64,000 nucleotides of DNA, taken from Neurospora crassa OR74A. Lineage: Eukaryota > Ascomycota > Sordariomycetes > Sordariales > Sordariaceae. Location of the stretch: NCBI RefSeq assembly GCF_000182925.2, contig NC_026501.1, positions 5,249,917 to 5,313,916 of the forward strand, written 5' to 3'. The position numbers and the translations under genes were made by a program. The notes under the pieces were generated by a model. It ran no database searches. It was not told the origin of the DNA and saw nothing but the letters and a program-made list of their open reading frames with translations. Numbering within the stretch: position 1 is the first letter of the stretch; each line of letters starts with the position of its first letter. Shown in pieces: positions 33,820-47,200 of this stretch.

Positions 33820-34832
33820 GGTCTCAAATAGCGGACGAGGAGATGTACGGCATCAGCAATTAAGGGACGGGAAGAGGCGAGCAGGAGACAGGCGTGACAG
33901 GGCACCTAGACTAGAGTCTTACTAGGGGACGGGACTAGGGAGAGCTAGGGCGGCCAGGAGACTGCTTCTAAGGAGGACCGCACCCCACCGCCATCCACGA
34001 TGATAGGTGCTAAGGGACCGTCTGACTGGGCAGCCGCTCCGAGAGGGGACCTTTAAGGTGAACAGCTTGGGTTGGGAACGTCCTCCTGAGTGGTAGTAAC
34101 GTCCATTGGAGTTTTCGGAGAGACTCGCTGCTCCCAACTTGTTTCTGAATGCCTGCTAGACTTGCCCCTTCTCACACGTCAACCATCAACTCCATCTCGC
34201 AAATGCAACAGGACGGAGCAAGCCGCCACAAATAGGAGGCTCCATGGTGTGAGGGTCTAGAGGGGTCGAAGGGGCATCCTGTCAGGTTGCTAGGGGCATC
34301 CGCTGGATTCATGAAGGGGGATTGGATCAATGCTACGGTATATGATTGGGAGAGAGCAACCTCCAAGGGATTGATCCCCGCTATTTCTGGCGCCACAGGA
34401 GACCTTCAAGGTTCGCGCCCTCACCCCGCCTTATCGTTATCGCAGCCTCAGCCCGGCCCACTCATCAGTGACGCTTAACCTCAAGCCACACTTGGGGTAT
34501 TGACTGGACGCTACTTACGGTCCGAGTCAGGTCCTGCTCGCTGCATTCACTGAAGGCCATTGGACCACTCACTGCGACCCGCTAGTAGGAAGGAGGTGTG
34601 CGACTGTGGACTCCCGTCGACGCGACCTTCAAGCTTCCCCAAACTTGTAAGCCGCATCGCGTAAAACTATCAACTATCATCCAACTTCAACCAAAACCGA
34701 TCATCATTTGAACATCAACCTTTCTTGCGCATCACCGCCGGCACATAAGAATATTCCTCGAGCTCGAAGCGCACCCATAACACAACCAAATCGGCCAATT
34801 CTCACGCAGCATCAACCCAGCCGTCACTCAGA
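33820..34832. other. Divergent promoter region of MOB2-like and LEO1
   Basis: About 1 kb separates the start codons. The left part is G/A-rich on the plus strand (CT-rich in the MOB2 direction), the right 180 bp a C/A-rich LEO1 leader. No gene is recognised. Confidence 0.55.
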
Positions 34833-36115
34833 ATGTCCGATTCAGAGGATCATATCGACAACGTCCCAGACGATGCTGGTGACGATTTGTTTGGAGACGA
34901 AGACGTTAACGACGACCAGCCGCTATCGGAGATTGGCGAGGACAAGCTCAGTGACCGTGACTTGAACTCGGACAGAGAAGACGACGTCGCCGACAGACAT
35001 CATGACGAAGCTGACGGTATGGAGGATGAGGAACCGGAATTCCGCAGCAAGACCGTTGCAGACACACCGCTTTACCGCCATCGCATCCCCAAGTCCGAAG
35101 ACGGCAGTGTATGTGCAGTCACTTCGAGATCACATGTGTGACAACAGAGTTGCTAACGGGATCGCAGCTTTACTCCTTCAAAGTCCCCGACTTCATCAAA
35201 CTGAACCCGCTCGAGTACAACTCCGACACTTGGGAGCCGAGCAAATGGGATCTCCGAAACGCGCGGGCCGAAACACCAATTCCTAGTGTCATGCGCCGCC
35301 GTGACCCGAAGACCGGCAAGATGCAGAGCAATACCAACATTTACCGCTGGAGTGATGGATCCGTTACGATGGCGGTTGGCGACGAGCATTACGAGATTCA
35401 ATCCAAGCCCCTGGCGCCTCCGCCTAACAAGCCGTACCAGGAAGTCCAAGACGCGCACTATTATGCCGCTGCGGCCCACTTGACAACGAACTCGCTTGTA
35501 ATCATCGGACATTTTACGGAACAGTACATGCTGAGGCCGAACAAGAACATCCAGGATCACGCTCTTGAACGTCTCAAGGCGGAGTTAGCAACCGCCAAGA
35601 AGGAACGCGGCCCCGACATGATTATTCTCGCCAAGGAGGACCCAGAGCTGCAGAAGAAGCAGGCAGAGATGGCTGAGAGGGAACGTGCTAAGGCGCAGCG
35701 TCGTCGCGAGACCGCTGCCGCCCGCGTGGATGGCGCTGGAGGACGATTCAAGGGCGGTGCACTCTCAATCGGTGATCTGGAAGGCGGAAGACGCGGCCGC
35801 AAGCGTGGTGTGCCTGGTGGCGGTAAGAAGAAGAACCGTCGGCCCGAATATGACTCAGATGACGAGCTTCCCGGCGGCGTGCGCAACACCGACAAATACG
35901 ACCTGGATGACGGCTTCCTTGTCGACAGTGACGAGGAAAGCGAGGAAGTGGTTGATGATGAGGAGGAAGAGGAGCTTCTTGATGACGATGACGAGGAGGA
36001 GGAGGAGGCTCCCCGCCGCAAGCGTCAGAGGACGGCGGAGGCAGATGATGAGGACGGTGCTGGCACCACCTCGCATCGCCGTAGACGGGCCATCGTTGAC
36101 GATGACGACGAGTAG
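34833..36115 (+). CDS. leo1: Paf1 complex subunit LEO1
   Basis: Two exons, 34833-35108 and 35168-36115, encode 407 residues. The N-terminal 90 residues are strongly acidic (DNVPDDAGDDLFGDEDVNDD). The Leo1 domain spans about 92-265 with SLYSFKVPDFIKLNPLEYNS, MRRRDPKTGKMQSNTNIYRW, SDGSVTMAVGDEHYEI and GHFTEQYMLRPNKNIQDHA. A charged helix (KKQAEMAERERAKAQRRRE) and a long Asp/Glu-rich tail with basic KRQR and RRRR patches follow. LEO1 binds nucleosomes and RNA within the Paf1 complex, which travels with RNA polymerase II and promotes histone modification. The 59-bp intron has a GTATGT donor and CAG acceptor. Confidence 0.95.
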
Positions 36116-36564
36116 TTAATGAGAACTTCTTGCTTTTAGAGTTTGGGTTCTGAGCATGTTTTATTAGGCGTATTTGGTCATCAGGAAAGTAAAACATTGG
36201 GCGTTTTGGTTGGCATATTAGCTGGGGACAATAAGTAGGTCCCTGAGTGTGCAGGCGGGCGAGAACATGGGTATACAGTATGCTTGCATGTCCACATCTC
36301 AGCATTAGCTACCGATGTACATATTCTCCATGCCTCGACAGCGCTGGATGAATTTACAAGTATGATCGGAAAAAACTACATGTAGTAATTAAGTAGCTGA
36401 GATTATATTGTTCTCGCATGGTGTCTCCAGATTGCGTCTTCGAATGCCACGCTCAGCTTGCGCATCAAGTAGGTATCATTGTATTTGCATTCCTGTGAAC
36501 CAAAACAAGTGTCCGCCGGACTTATTCCTCCTCATGAAAGCCATCGCTAGATGAACATGCTGCA
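36116..36564. other. Convergent intergenic space
   Basis: This lies between the stops of LEO1 (+) and palC (-). It is A/T-rich and no other gene is seen. Confidence 0.6.
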
Positions 36565-38119
36565 TTAAAAGTAGTTGGGAGTGCCTGTCCTAAAATGTCC
36601 CTGCGTACCTGGGAATGCCCCTATTGTGGCGCCTATCATCGTATCGTCCTCGTCCGAGCTAGGATAAAGAGCAGCATCGTCTGACCTCTCTGGCGGTGCG
36701 CGCATAGCCTCCAGTGTTGGGGGATCTAGTTGTGGCGGCTGAAAGGGCTTGAGAGTGTGAATCTCTCTACCCATAGGCATCTGTTGGAGTAATGGCCCCG
36801 ATGGAGGGACGACCTGGGTCATTATCTGCGACAAGAGACCACATTGTTAGTCCATACGACAAGTCAAACGTGGGACATTTGAGGAACAGCCTGAAATGTA
36901 ATCTCACCGTGTCATTTTGCTTTGACCATTTCTCCCACAGCATTTCATATACTCTTGACTCCTCAAGTCGTCCAGCATCTGCTCCCCAGTCTAGCCCTCT
37001 TTCCACCTTTTTGTCCTCCCTCTTTTCTGTCCACTTCTCTTTCAACCTGCCCAAACCTCCGCTCCTCTTACTGCCCCCTTCCGAGGGGTTCCTCTCAACT
37101 CCTAGCTCCTGAAGTCCCGCATTCAACCAAGCAATCGCCGTCCCAGTTTGCCCACCCAGCTCCGAGTCAATGCCAAAGAACCGACACGCCTTCGCTCTAC
37201 TTGTGCGCCGCAAGTTATCTAGATACTTTAGAAAGCTCTCGGTTACCTTGGCTCCGCCCTCCGCTCGCGCCAGCCCCGCACACAGCGAGTACGCCTGCGC
37301 AGCGTGTTCGCTAGCCGCCAGACACAGCCTTGCAAACAGATGAGCCCTGACCTTGGGGATATCTGGCGCCTTGTACATCCACTCGGTATCGTTCTTGTTC
37401 CGATCTTGCGCCACCACAGCCGGGTACGGATCGTCCTTGAGCACAGCCAGGAGGGTGGCCTCAGCCATGGCGAGCGAGCACTGCGCTCGCAACGCCGCGG
37501 GCGAGATGTCGGCACAGGGCGGAGCCATCCCGTAGCCGCTACTTAGCCCTTCGGCCCGGAGCGCGAGGTAGTCGTAGATGGAAGCCGCATCGAGCAGGTT
37601 CTTGGTCGCGGCGCTGACGGCCACTTGACGCTGCTGGGTGCCGACGGGCGCCGTGGAAAGCACGTAGAGCGGATGCAGCGCGGTGCGGGCCTGCAGTGTG
37701 TGCGCGTTGGCGAGGCAGGAGAGCACAAAGAAGACTTCGTATTCGAGCGAGTGCACTTTGACGCGGGCGGGGTCTTTGCCGGGGACGGCGACGGCGGCGT
37801 TGTCAGATAAGGTGGGCCGCCATTCGATTATGGGTGCGGTCTTGAGGATCACGGCGATCTCCTCGCCGTTGATCGCTTGTTGGCTGAGGCCGGCATCGAC
37901 GGCAAAGAGATAAGGTAGGTAGGCTATGAGGCTGGAGACGACGGTCGGGAGCTTTGCGACTTGGTGTTCGCGGGGAGTGCGCTTGAAGGCCTTGAGGTCT
38001 TCGCGAACAACGCCGCGGCGGGTGCTAGCATTGAGGGGCAGCGAGGGATGGGACTCGCAGCTGAAACAAGACGTAAAGGAAAATGACGAGGTTGTGGGCA
38101 ACACGAATGGGTAAGGCAT
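36565..38119 (-). CDS. palC: pH-response regulator palC (BRO1 domain protein)
   Basis: Two exons, 38119-36908 and 36825-36565, encode 490 residues. The ATG at 38119 ([19 protein letters not shown]) fits the conserved palC N terminus better than an upstream in-frame GTG. The protein has a helical BRO1-like body ([70 protein letters not shown]) and a Pro-rich C terminus ending FRTGTPNYF. In Aspergillus and relatives PalC joins the plasma-membrane pH-sensing complex (PalH, PalF) to ESCRT-III during alkaline signalling that leads to PacC cleavage. The intron is 82 bp (GTGAGA to CAG). It diverges from ALG6 over 520 bp. Confidence 0.88.
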
Positions 38120-38638
38120 GGCGACTCTAGTCACAGTTGGATTGTTATATCAGCAAATGGTCAGTCTTCTCAATTCATTGCCGTGTTCCAAACTTCCATG
38201 GTGTACGTGTGGTTGTGACGAAGCCCCCCAGTTGTTGGCTGGCCAGGAAGGTTCTCAATAGGTATCGGATGGGACCCGTTGGAGAAAGCCAGCTGCGTCA
38301 CTTGTCGGCCCGCTGATTGACGAGGGGTTAGTCTAGGTTCTAACCGACATCCCCCGCCGCTTGACTATACTTAGGTACCTATCCTAGAAGCCAGCTGCTG
38401 ACAGCCCGAGAAAGGTAGCTCCCAGTTGTGAGCTTGGACTACACAGCCCGTGTACCTAGGTTTCCCCATATCGGTCCCACCCAAGAACCTTGTCGGCCGC
38501 CGCGACGCCAGATTGCTTGAAACGTTGAATGACATTTGCGAATCCAGCGCCCACAATTTCCCCAAGCATCTCCTTACGGACACCTTCAATGCCGCCCTCC
38601 TTTCGACACAGTTCTGTTCGGTCTCGATTCCGGTAACC
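38120..38638. other. Divergent promoter region of palC and ALG6
   Basis: About 520 bp separates the start codons. No gene is recognised. Confidence 0.6.
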
Positions 38639-40515
38639 ATGCCCGGGCCCTCTCCTCATAAGCCCAGACGGAAAGCGAAGCGGGCTGGCGGCAATGGCCC
38701 AAGCAACCTTCCTGTCATTATGGAGCGCGAAGCTCTCGTCCGCATCCCTTCCTTTCCCCTGGCCGCCTTCCTCTGGCCTGCCAGGAGTTCTGTATCGCAA
38801 TGGGAGTTATTACCGTTGATACTCATGGCAGTTGGTCTGTTCCGCTGGGCTGCAGGTCTTTGGGGCTATTCTGGTACGTGAACAGCCAGCCCCGTCTGGC
38901 GAGGCCGTGATTAGGTGTATACACTGAAAGGCTAACAAATTCCGAAAACACAGGCTTTGAAAAACCACCTCTGTTTGGCGACTACGAGGCCCAGCGCCAT
39001 TGGATGGAAGTCACAACACATCTTCCCATTTCGCAATGGTACTTTCACGATCTTGAGTGGTGGGGTCTCGACTATCCTCCTCTTACTGCATATCACAGCT
39101 GGATTTGTGGCAAGATTGGGTCCTTAATCGACCCGGCGTGGTTTGCGCTCTACGACTCGAGGGGCTCCCATGATCCGACGCTCAAGATATTCATGAGGGC
39201 CACTGTGCTGGTATCCGAATATTTAATCTATATCCCCGCCGCTGTCATCTTCGTGCGGCGCTTCAGTAGGCTCAGCGGCGTTCCTGCCTGGACCTCCTCC
39301 GTTGCTCTTGTGGCGATCCTGATGCAGCCGGCCACCATCCTTATCGATCACGTCCATTTCCAGTATAATACAGTCATGTTGGGCTTTGTGCTTGCTAGCA
39401 TGTCAAGCATGCTTGCCGGACGCAACTTTTGGGCCTGTTTTTTCTTTGTTATGGCGCTGGGTTTTAAGCAGATGGCTCTCTACTATGCCTTTTCGGTTTT
39501 CGCATATCTCTTGGGAGTCTGCGTGTTCGACCATACCAACATCCCCAGATTCAATATCCCGAAATTCATTGGGATTGCTCTGGCCACCGTGGTGTCTTTC
39601 GCAATCCTGCTCCTCCCGATCGTTGCTGGCACTTTGTCCGAGGCCAGCCGCGGGATCACTGCCCATCCTGGCGGTGCTCATCCCCCTCTCCCGTTGTTTG
39701 CGGATCTGGCAAAGCACTTGAACACCGAGGCCTTCTACTACCCGGTCATCGAGCAGCTCGTCCAAATGATCCATCGCGTATTTCCCTTTGCCCGAGGTCT
39801 CTTCGAGGACAAGGTCGCGAACTTTTGGTGCGCCATGAACGTGGTGATCAAGCTCAAACAGTATCCGGCTGAGCTGCTGCAGAAGGGTGCGTTAGTTGCG
39901 ACACTGGCAGCAATCGTTCCGCCAAACCTCATCTTGTTCCTGCGACCCAACAAGCATCCAGGTCTCTTGCCCCTTGCCTTTGCTACAACCGCCTGGGGTT
40001 TCTTCTTGTTTAGTTACCAAGTCCATGAGAAGAGTGTCCTTCTTCCCCTGATGCCTATGACCTTATTGCTTGCAGGGAGACAAGGATTGGGCAAGGATAC
40101 TCGTGCCTGGGTAGGATTTGCCAATATCTTGGGCTGTTGGACCATGTACCCGTTGCTGCAACGAGTCGACCTCCGAGTCCCGTATACCGTCTTGACTCTT
40201 CTTTGGGCTTACCTTCTCGGTCTGCCCCCGACGTCGCTGAATGCGTACTTCCAGGACGGCTCAAGCATCTGGAGTCAATGGGCCACCGCATTCATCCATG
40301 GCTTCTTTTACCTGACGATGGCGTTCTGGCATGTGCTGGACATGTTCGTTGTGGCCCCGAAGGACAAGCCAGATCTTTGGGTGGTTGCCAACGTTGGCGT
40401 TGGTGCTGCTGGGTTTTCGCTGTGCTATCTTTGGTGTCTCGGGAGCCTTGTCATCGAGAGTGAGATTCTACCCCCGTCTTGGACCGGCAAGGAAGCAAAA
40501 ACAAAAAGTGAATAG
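38639..40515 (+). CDS. alg6: Dolichyl-P-Glc:Man9GlcNAc2-PP-dolichol alpha-1,3-glucosyltransferase
   Basis: Two exons, 38639-38873 and 38954-40515, encode 598 residues. The ATG at 38639 begins MPGPSPHKPRRKAKRAGG, a basic cytosolic N terminus. The ALG6/ALG8 signature follows the first membrane helix: FGDYEAQRHWMEVTTHLPI and, at residues 110-125, HDLEWWGLDYPPLTAY, which favours ALG6. Many hydrophobic helices follow, with the conserved loops DHVHFQYNTVMLGFVL, ALGFKQMALYYA and HEKSVLLPLMPMTLL. The GT57 enzyme adds the first glucose to the lipid-linked oligosaccharide on the lumenal side of the ER, for N-glycosylation. The intron is 80 bp with GTACGT, GCTAAC and CAG. The exact start within the first exon is probable, not certain. 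Confidence 0.93.
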
Positions 40516-42677
40516 AATAGGCAGGGGGGTAAATCCGTCACGGAAATTCGGCCGCCTCACACTCTACGCCATGGACTGTATAAGCCGTTCCTATGGGTCA
40601 GCCTATCTGCTATGACATATACACCGTGATATATTGTTCGAATTGAATCTTCTCATCATTCGGTCATTGATCGACATTTAAATTTACCTTGAGAAGTCTG
40701 GAACCAAAGGCCATGAGTTCGTTCTCTTCATGCAACCAGTAGGATTTGCACGGCGCGCACGAATACACTCCATGCTGTGTTATATGAATTGTGTACAAGG
40801 CGTGCATGTCTGGGGGAGGAGGCCCATTCTACCACCCCAGCCCGATTCTTGAACTCAAGCAGGCCGACAGACACTGCCATGTGTACGTGCCTCCAGGCGC
40901 ACACTTGTGGCGAGTTTGAGGATCAGTGCTGCAGCGGGAAGGACGAAGTAGTATACACGGCAGCAGCGGGGAGTGTCACAAGCATGCCAGAAGACTGACA
41001 CGACTGGTCACTGATCATGGTGCGCCAGCCGCCATGTTAGCTTCGTCCATTTCACACTGGTGTCGTGGGGGCCACGTTGGGCCGGATGCGGGAACGTCAG
41101 CAGCGTTTCTCCGGGTGGCTTCTGTGGAGGCTTGTCGAGCCGGGATTGGATTCTTTTTCGGGATGTTGGAACTTGCAATCGATATTCTCAGCCAGACTCC
41201 CTGACGCAATAACCAAGAAGGCCATCGGGAGAAGGACCGTTTTTTCATCAGGAGCAGACAGGCCGGCCTGGCATGTTCGCGATTCATTGAAGAAGTCGGG
41301 CTGACAGAGTGTCGCTTGCCGCGGAACAGATCAGAGAGAAACTTCCGGCATCGTGTCGGTGCAGGGTATTCCCCGATGAGAGATGTAAGGCTGAAGCTCG
41401 TTTACATAGTAGACACCCCCCGCCCCCAGGAATAGCCATGCTAGACAAATCTGACAGATGCCCAGGTTGAGGAAGTCCAGGGTTTCCGCTTCACTTTCAG
41501 CCCTCTAGGGAGTGGTCAATTTCCCCCACATCCTTTGAATATTCAGCCCAGACACGGTGTCGACACCCAATCAGGAACAGGATGCGCGAAGGTTAGACTT
41601 ACCCCATGGGTGAGATGCAAGATAAGCCAACCCTCCACATTGGACGACACTTGTCTGTCGTTGGTGTTGTTATGCAGAGCTAGGTCGAGTTTGTTGTCAC
41701 AACATCTCTCTCATTCGCCCTCTTGTAACCTTTCGTGCAGTCATGTCCGTACGGAAGCTTCGTGGCGTAAATTCCCACCTTCTGTCGTCGCTCTACAATT
41801 CTACCCTCAAAGCCTTTCAACCTTCCGTCGTGTATACTGTGAATGGATGTTAACGACCCAAAAGACAGGCTGGACGCTGTGGGCGGCATGGACGGTCTGG
41901 AGGACAGACTCGGTGGCAACAGTGAAGTATCGTGTTGAACGTCCCCATGACCAGGAAAGATCCGACGAGGCCTCGTGGGACGGGTTGTTCCTGTCTGGCC
42001 TTCCCTCGGAGGCGTTCCCAGATTTTGACTCAATCCTTTGACCTTGGTCGATAATGGTGCGTCTAGCTTGGCCACTCGTCCATGTCCTTTGTCTCTACAT
42101 TCTCGGATACCGGTCTCACGAACGGCAGACAGTTTCCTTTGTAGGACCACCCTCCACAAGCACGCAATACTGGTTTTACGTTCTTTGTAACGAAGGTTGT
42201 GCTTCATAAGACTTGGGACATGCCCGTTCTAAGATCTATCATGTTGATGATTGAGCTGCTGCCAGACAGTGGTCAGTAAAGTAAATACTCGGTATCAGCT
42301 ATCAATCACTCGTTTAGTCACCCCTCCCCGGACATCACAGTTCGCTCGACTGACCATCTCGCCCTCGGTATATTGATACCGGAATCCTGTGCGCTGCATC
42401 TCCCCGCTCGATTCCCACGGCCCAGCCCACCCAAGTCAATAGCAGAAGTTGCACTGTATCCGTTGCAAGCTTGTTCCTACCGGTTTGTGGCTGTGGACAC
42501 ACCCCATTCAAGAGGCTGCCCTATCTCGCTTTCTTTATCTGAGGGTCTGTACCATCCCCCCATACTTTAGAACTTCTTCTTCTTTCCCCTTCCGCCCTCC
42601 TTCATACGAAATACTCTCATCGGGAAACCCTATCGCCAGGAAGGACTTGCCTGGCGGAGATCAACAACAACAACGAC
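40516..42677. other. Intergenic, about 2.2 kb, no gene supported
   Basis: Frames at 41535-42041 (+) and 41680-42207 (-) overlap each other and show no domain, so neither is called. The last 250 bp are the CT-rich leader of the cupredoxin-like gene. Confidence 0.5.
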
Positions 42678-44239
42678 ATGTACGGATCACGTCTCTTCGT
42701 CGGGGTGGCCACTGCCGCCCTCTCGATAACTGCAGCGGCACAGACTTTAAGTACCCCGAGTACGTTTGTGAGCAACCGAGCGTCGTCTACTAGCTCCTCG
42801 ACATCCATTTCCGCAACACCCACGAGGGCAGCGGGTCCAAACGTCATTGTTATTGAGGTGGGAAAAGTAAGTCATGATTGACGAGCGTCAAAGATCCAAG
42901 CAGCAGTGACTTACCATATTTATAGCATGGGCATATCTTCGAGCCACACGAAGTGACTGATGCCAAGAAAGGCGATGTCATTCGTACGTTACCCTTCGTG
43001 AAATCCGACTTAAGAAGTGTGCGATTTGATCAACCGACTAACGCGAAAGCTGGGTAGGCTTCAATTTTTATCCCACGGGTCACTCTGTTGCACGAGCTGA
43101 ATTCGAATTTCCATGTTTCCCTTGGGAACTCTACCACCCTAATGAGGCCGGGATGTGGTCCAGCGGCGAGAATTATACTGACCCGGAGAGCTTCGATAAA
43201 GTAAGTGATAGATTTCCAAGCAGTATGACAATTACTTGATCATGACATTGACAAAGTCACAAAATAGCCCCTTGAATGGCAGTTCACACTTGACACTGAA
43301 GAGCCCATGTTTTTCTACTGCTCCGCTCGTACTTCCTGTTCAACCCATAAAATGATCGGTGTCATCAACCCTAACGCTACGCACTCATGGGATGCTCAAC
43401 GGAAGTACGCAGAACAAGTGACATACGATCTAAAGCCGGGAGAGACATGGAAGGCTGAAGATCCAAACTATGGAAAAGAAGATGGAAGCAAAAAGTCGGG
43501 CCTTAGTGCCGGGGCCATCGCGGGAATCGCTATCGGCGCGGCCGCCGTGGTAGCCATTGCCGCTGCCTTAGTCTTTTTCTGCGGTCGAAGGGGAGGGTTT
43601 CAAAAGGCCTATCGCAAGAGCGCCATTCATCCGCCGGCACCCGGTACCGATGCCGCTGGTGCTCCGACCATGGTAGAGGCACAGTACCACAACCAACACA
43701 ATCCAGCCAGCCCTGTCCAGACACCGGCAGGCCTGAAGAGTCCCGGCCAAGCCAGCTTCACGACCTTTTCGACTTATCCACACATGGACCCCAGTGACCC
43801 GTATCGAAGCATGACGGCGAGCCCTCAGCAGCCTCCATACCCATATGGAACTCCCCCACCACAGCAAAACCCTGGCTCCCCGGGATCTGTTTATGGTTAC
43901 AATACTTATAACGGACACGCAATGTCCGCGCCTGGGAGCGCGCCTGTACCCGGGCCCAACTCGCCTCTCATGATTGGAGAACTGAGCTCGTAAGTTTTAT
44001 GTTTCCACAGATGAGAATTGAAAGGTAATTAACCAAGATTCATTCATGCTTCAAGGGTTCCTCACTCGCGTGATGTTAATTATCAAGCTCCGGTTGAGCT
44101 TCCAAGCGGAGACGGCACCTCAGTCAGGCCTCCGTCGACGATGCCGGGATCGCCTCCTCCGCAATATGAGAGCGGGAGCAACGAAGGTGCCAAACAGGGT
44201 TGGACAGTTGGTGAGGAGAATCAGTTTCAGAAGCGATGA
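42678..44239 (+). CDS. Membrane-anchored extracellular cupredoxin-like protein
   Basis: Five exons, 42678-42866, 42926-42983, 43058-43200, 43268-43989 and 44056-44239, give 431 residues. A signal peptide (MYGSRLFVGVATAALSITAA) leads to a Ser/Thr-rich spacer and a cupredoxin fold (HGHIFEPHEVTDAKKGDVI, FNFYPTGHSVARAEFEFPC, EEPMFFYCSARTSCSTHKM, GVINPN). Residues about 211-237 form a Gly/Ala-rich membrane helix, and the last 190 residues are a Pro/Gly/Ser-rich cytosolic tail ending PPPQYESGSNEG. Family members are extracellular serine-rich proteins of unclear role. The copper-site segment lacks the usual His just before the second Cys (see findings). The last junction uses an unusual CAAG acceptor, so the final exon is somewhat less sure. 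Confidence 0.85.
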
Positions 44240-47200
44240 GTGGTAATCTGAATTTGCGGCTGTCAACCGGCAGTTGCTTAACGAATGAAGGACTATAAAT
44301 GGCACAGAGAGAATTAATGGGAGCGACAATAGGCAAACCTATGCCATGTGTCACTCAAACTCAAATTACGTGATGGTAGCGTTCTGAAAACAAATCCGGC
44401 TGCTATTGAGTGGAAATCTGTCAATGTTTTAGATTGCCTAGTTTCTGGTATCCCAAGCTGAATCAAGGACACTTGCTCGATATTGTCGTTTTAATTACTA
44501 TCAGAGCCTTCGCGACCATACATCACGGCAATTGAGTTTCCTCCTCGAGACTTACATCCTCACATACCTACGTACAGATGACTTACCCAACTTCCAAACC
44601 CAAGTCAACGCCTCACTTAATTCAAGTCAAAACCGTACGGTACCCCTCCGACCCTGCGCACACCACCATCTAGACCAACAAAGGTTTAGCCACACCAAAC
44701 TCAGAAACGGTTCACCAAATTCAGGGAATCGGTCCGTCAGGGAATCTACCACACAAAGAAATGGGCCCTGTCCCGTCCTCATGCTTGTCCCGTTTGTTCC
44801 CCATCCCTTTGTTTCCTCACGTTCCATGGGGCCTAGTAACGGAGAACCGGTCAGTAGGAGGCAAACTTCTGAACAGGTTTTCTTCTGCAGGCCCCAGGGC
44901 TATAGGGAGAGAGAGAGAGTCTAGGGGGCGTGAGTATGTCTTTGTTCGATTTCCATGCTTCCCGCTTCTTCTTTTGACCCGCTCCCTTGTGGTTAGCCAG
45001 CTGATAGGCCTTTTGGCCGAGGAGTTTGAGGAGAGTTTAAGCTTAATTGAGACAATTCAAAAAACAACATTTCTTGCCCTTCTTGACACGCTTAAGGGTG
45101 AATGTGGTAAGGTAGGTATCGTTGATGAGAGATGCTACGCGCACTCCAAGGTTTGCTTACGCGCACCCCAAGTTGGAGAAGTATACTCGATGACTTTCAG
45201 CCACAACGGTCGGATTGATATGAAATGTGGCGATAAGCACGCACGTGGTCTTAGTATCTAGCATTACCTTTCTCCTATTTTCTTCTTCTTCTTCTCCTTC
45301 TTTCTTTCTTTCTTTCTTTCTTTTTTTTTCTTTTTTTTTTTCCTTCCGCGCCTATTTTCCCTTGAACTGACCGTTGAATCTCGTAATCACATTCATGGCG
45401 CTGGTCCTTGCAACCAAAATCACACACAGCCACGTTACGACCTTCAAAAACGCTAGACAACTTTAATTGACAGGACTCAACCTACTAGACTAGTTTATTT
45501 GATACCAGTTCTAAAACACATGATGAAGGTGTGACTGAAACAAGTCCGTACAGATCTGGTGCTTGGGGTGCGTGCAGGTTTTTCCTGGAGTATGAGTGGG
45601 TGTCTTTTCCTGATAAGTGTGGTTGTCTGAGTAGTGATAGACTCTGGTTCGGCAGGGGATAGGGATTCGAGAATACGCGACTGGCGATGCTAGAGGGTTT
45701 ACCTTTTGAATGTTGATGGGTTGTAAGTCTGTCAGAACTTCGCTGCAAGTGATTTAGCTTGAGCGCTTCAGAACACCGAAGGCCATCGAAGTGAAGGTCT
45801 GGCTTAAAGTCTTTCAAATCTTCAAGATGTCTTCGTCTATAAGTACCATGAACTGAGCCCGATAAAGGGAGTAGATATTCCAATGAAATGGTAAATCAAC
45901 GTGAGAAGGAATCCAGCGGGACCTCTCGCCATCGCCGTAATTAGTCCTCAAGTCCTGGACCCCCAACTCGATGCCGACGTCGCCGTCATGCCGGATTGCG
46001 GCAATGGGACAAATTAAGGTTGTGCCTTTGGAGTCGAGCATGCTTCCCATGCGGTGGACACGACAAGACAAACTACCGAGTCCCGTTCCTCACCGAACCG
46101 GGCCTAGCGGACGCATGTGTGGATCGGAGAACTACCTTGCCGGCCCGTAATGGAAGCTGAGAAGGCATTGACCCCTGCACTTGTCTGTTATACTCGACCT
46201 TGTCAGCATCGTCGCTCGGCTGTGAAAAAAGAGCCTGAAGAGCTTCCTGATTCGTAGTGTAGTCTGATCGGGCTGTTGCATTGAGGAGGACCCTTGCGCA
46301 GTTTTGACTTTTTTGCAGCGGGGTTGCGGTAGCATGTTTACTGAATGTCGAGATCGAGGTGAATAGGAGTTAGGAGAAGTGTCAGACACGACGATGAGGC
46401 TCCCTTTTTTTCGATCTTGAAGCTATTCCTCGTCTCCAAAAGGGGGAAATTCGGATCAGATCGCACTATCCAAACAGTCGAGATTCGAGAAAGCTAAACC
46501 CAGTCGCAGCGTGGGGTCTTTGGCGATCCATCGCTTCCGAGGCTCCATTCTTCCCGTGCCAAAAACAACGGTTGGTTCGTGCGCTCGCTCGCAACAGGCC
46601 AGTCCAGCTGGGTGACCTTGGATGCTCGGGCACTCCAGCAGGCAGGGCAATTCGAAACACCGGAAGGTTGACCCGTCGGCCAAGAGTATGGGACCCACAG
46701 TTGCCCGCTGTGTGTATTTCCGTTTGAGGATACTTTATTTGAAGGCGTGGCTTCTACTGCAGTGTATGTACTTTGTAACATAGGCTCCCATCACCTTGGC
46801 AGCTTCTCGATGAGGCACTTGCAGGAAATCACGGAAAGACATTTGGTTAAGGACACAGTTGTATGTTAATAACCTAGGTACCTGACTGACCTCACCACCG
46901 GAGCACTTCCATCTTCAAATCCACCTTGCCTTCAATTGCATCTTCCACCTCTTCAGCTGTCAGTCGGACCTTGACCCTTCACCACCAGGTCTCAATCCGA
47001 AAGCTGCTGCGCCTGAATCGAAACGAGGGCCCATCTTCCACTCTCAACCTGAACTTGTACAAGCTCGGTCCCGCATTTATTATTGCTCTCTGGAGTCACC
47101 CTGAGCTGGAACCCTCCGTCATCACTCCCATTTCTCGGCGCTCATCCCTCCACAAAACAACATCAACCTGGTTTCGCGATCCAGGAGCAACACCTGTGCT

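Noticed and set aside
41535-42207. Overlapping frames on both strands between ALG6 and the cupredoxin gene
   Set aside because: They contradict one another and neither has a family match or splice structure.
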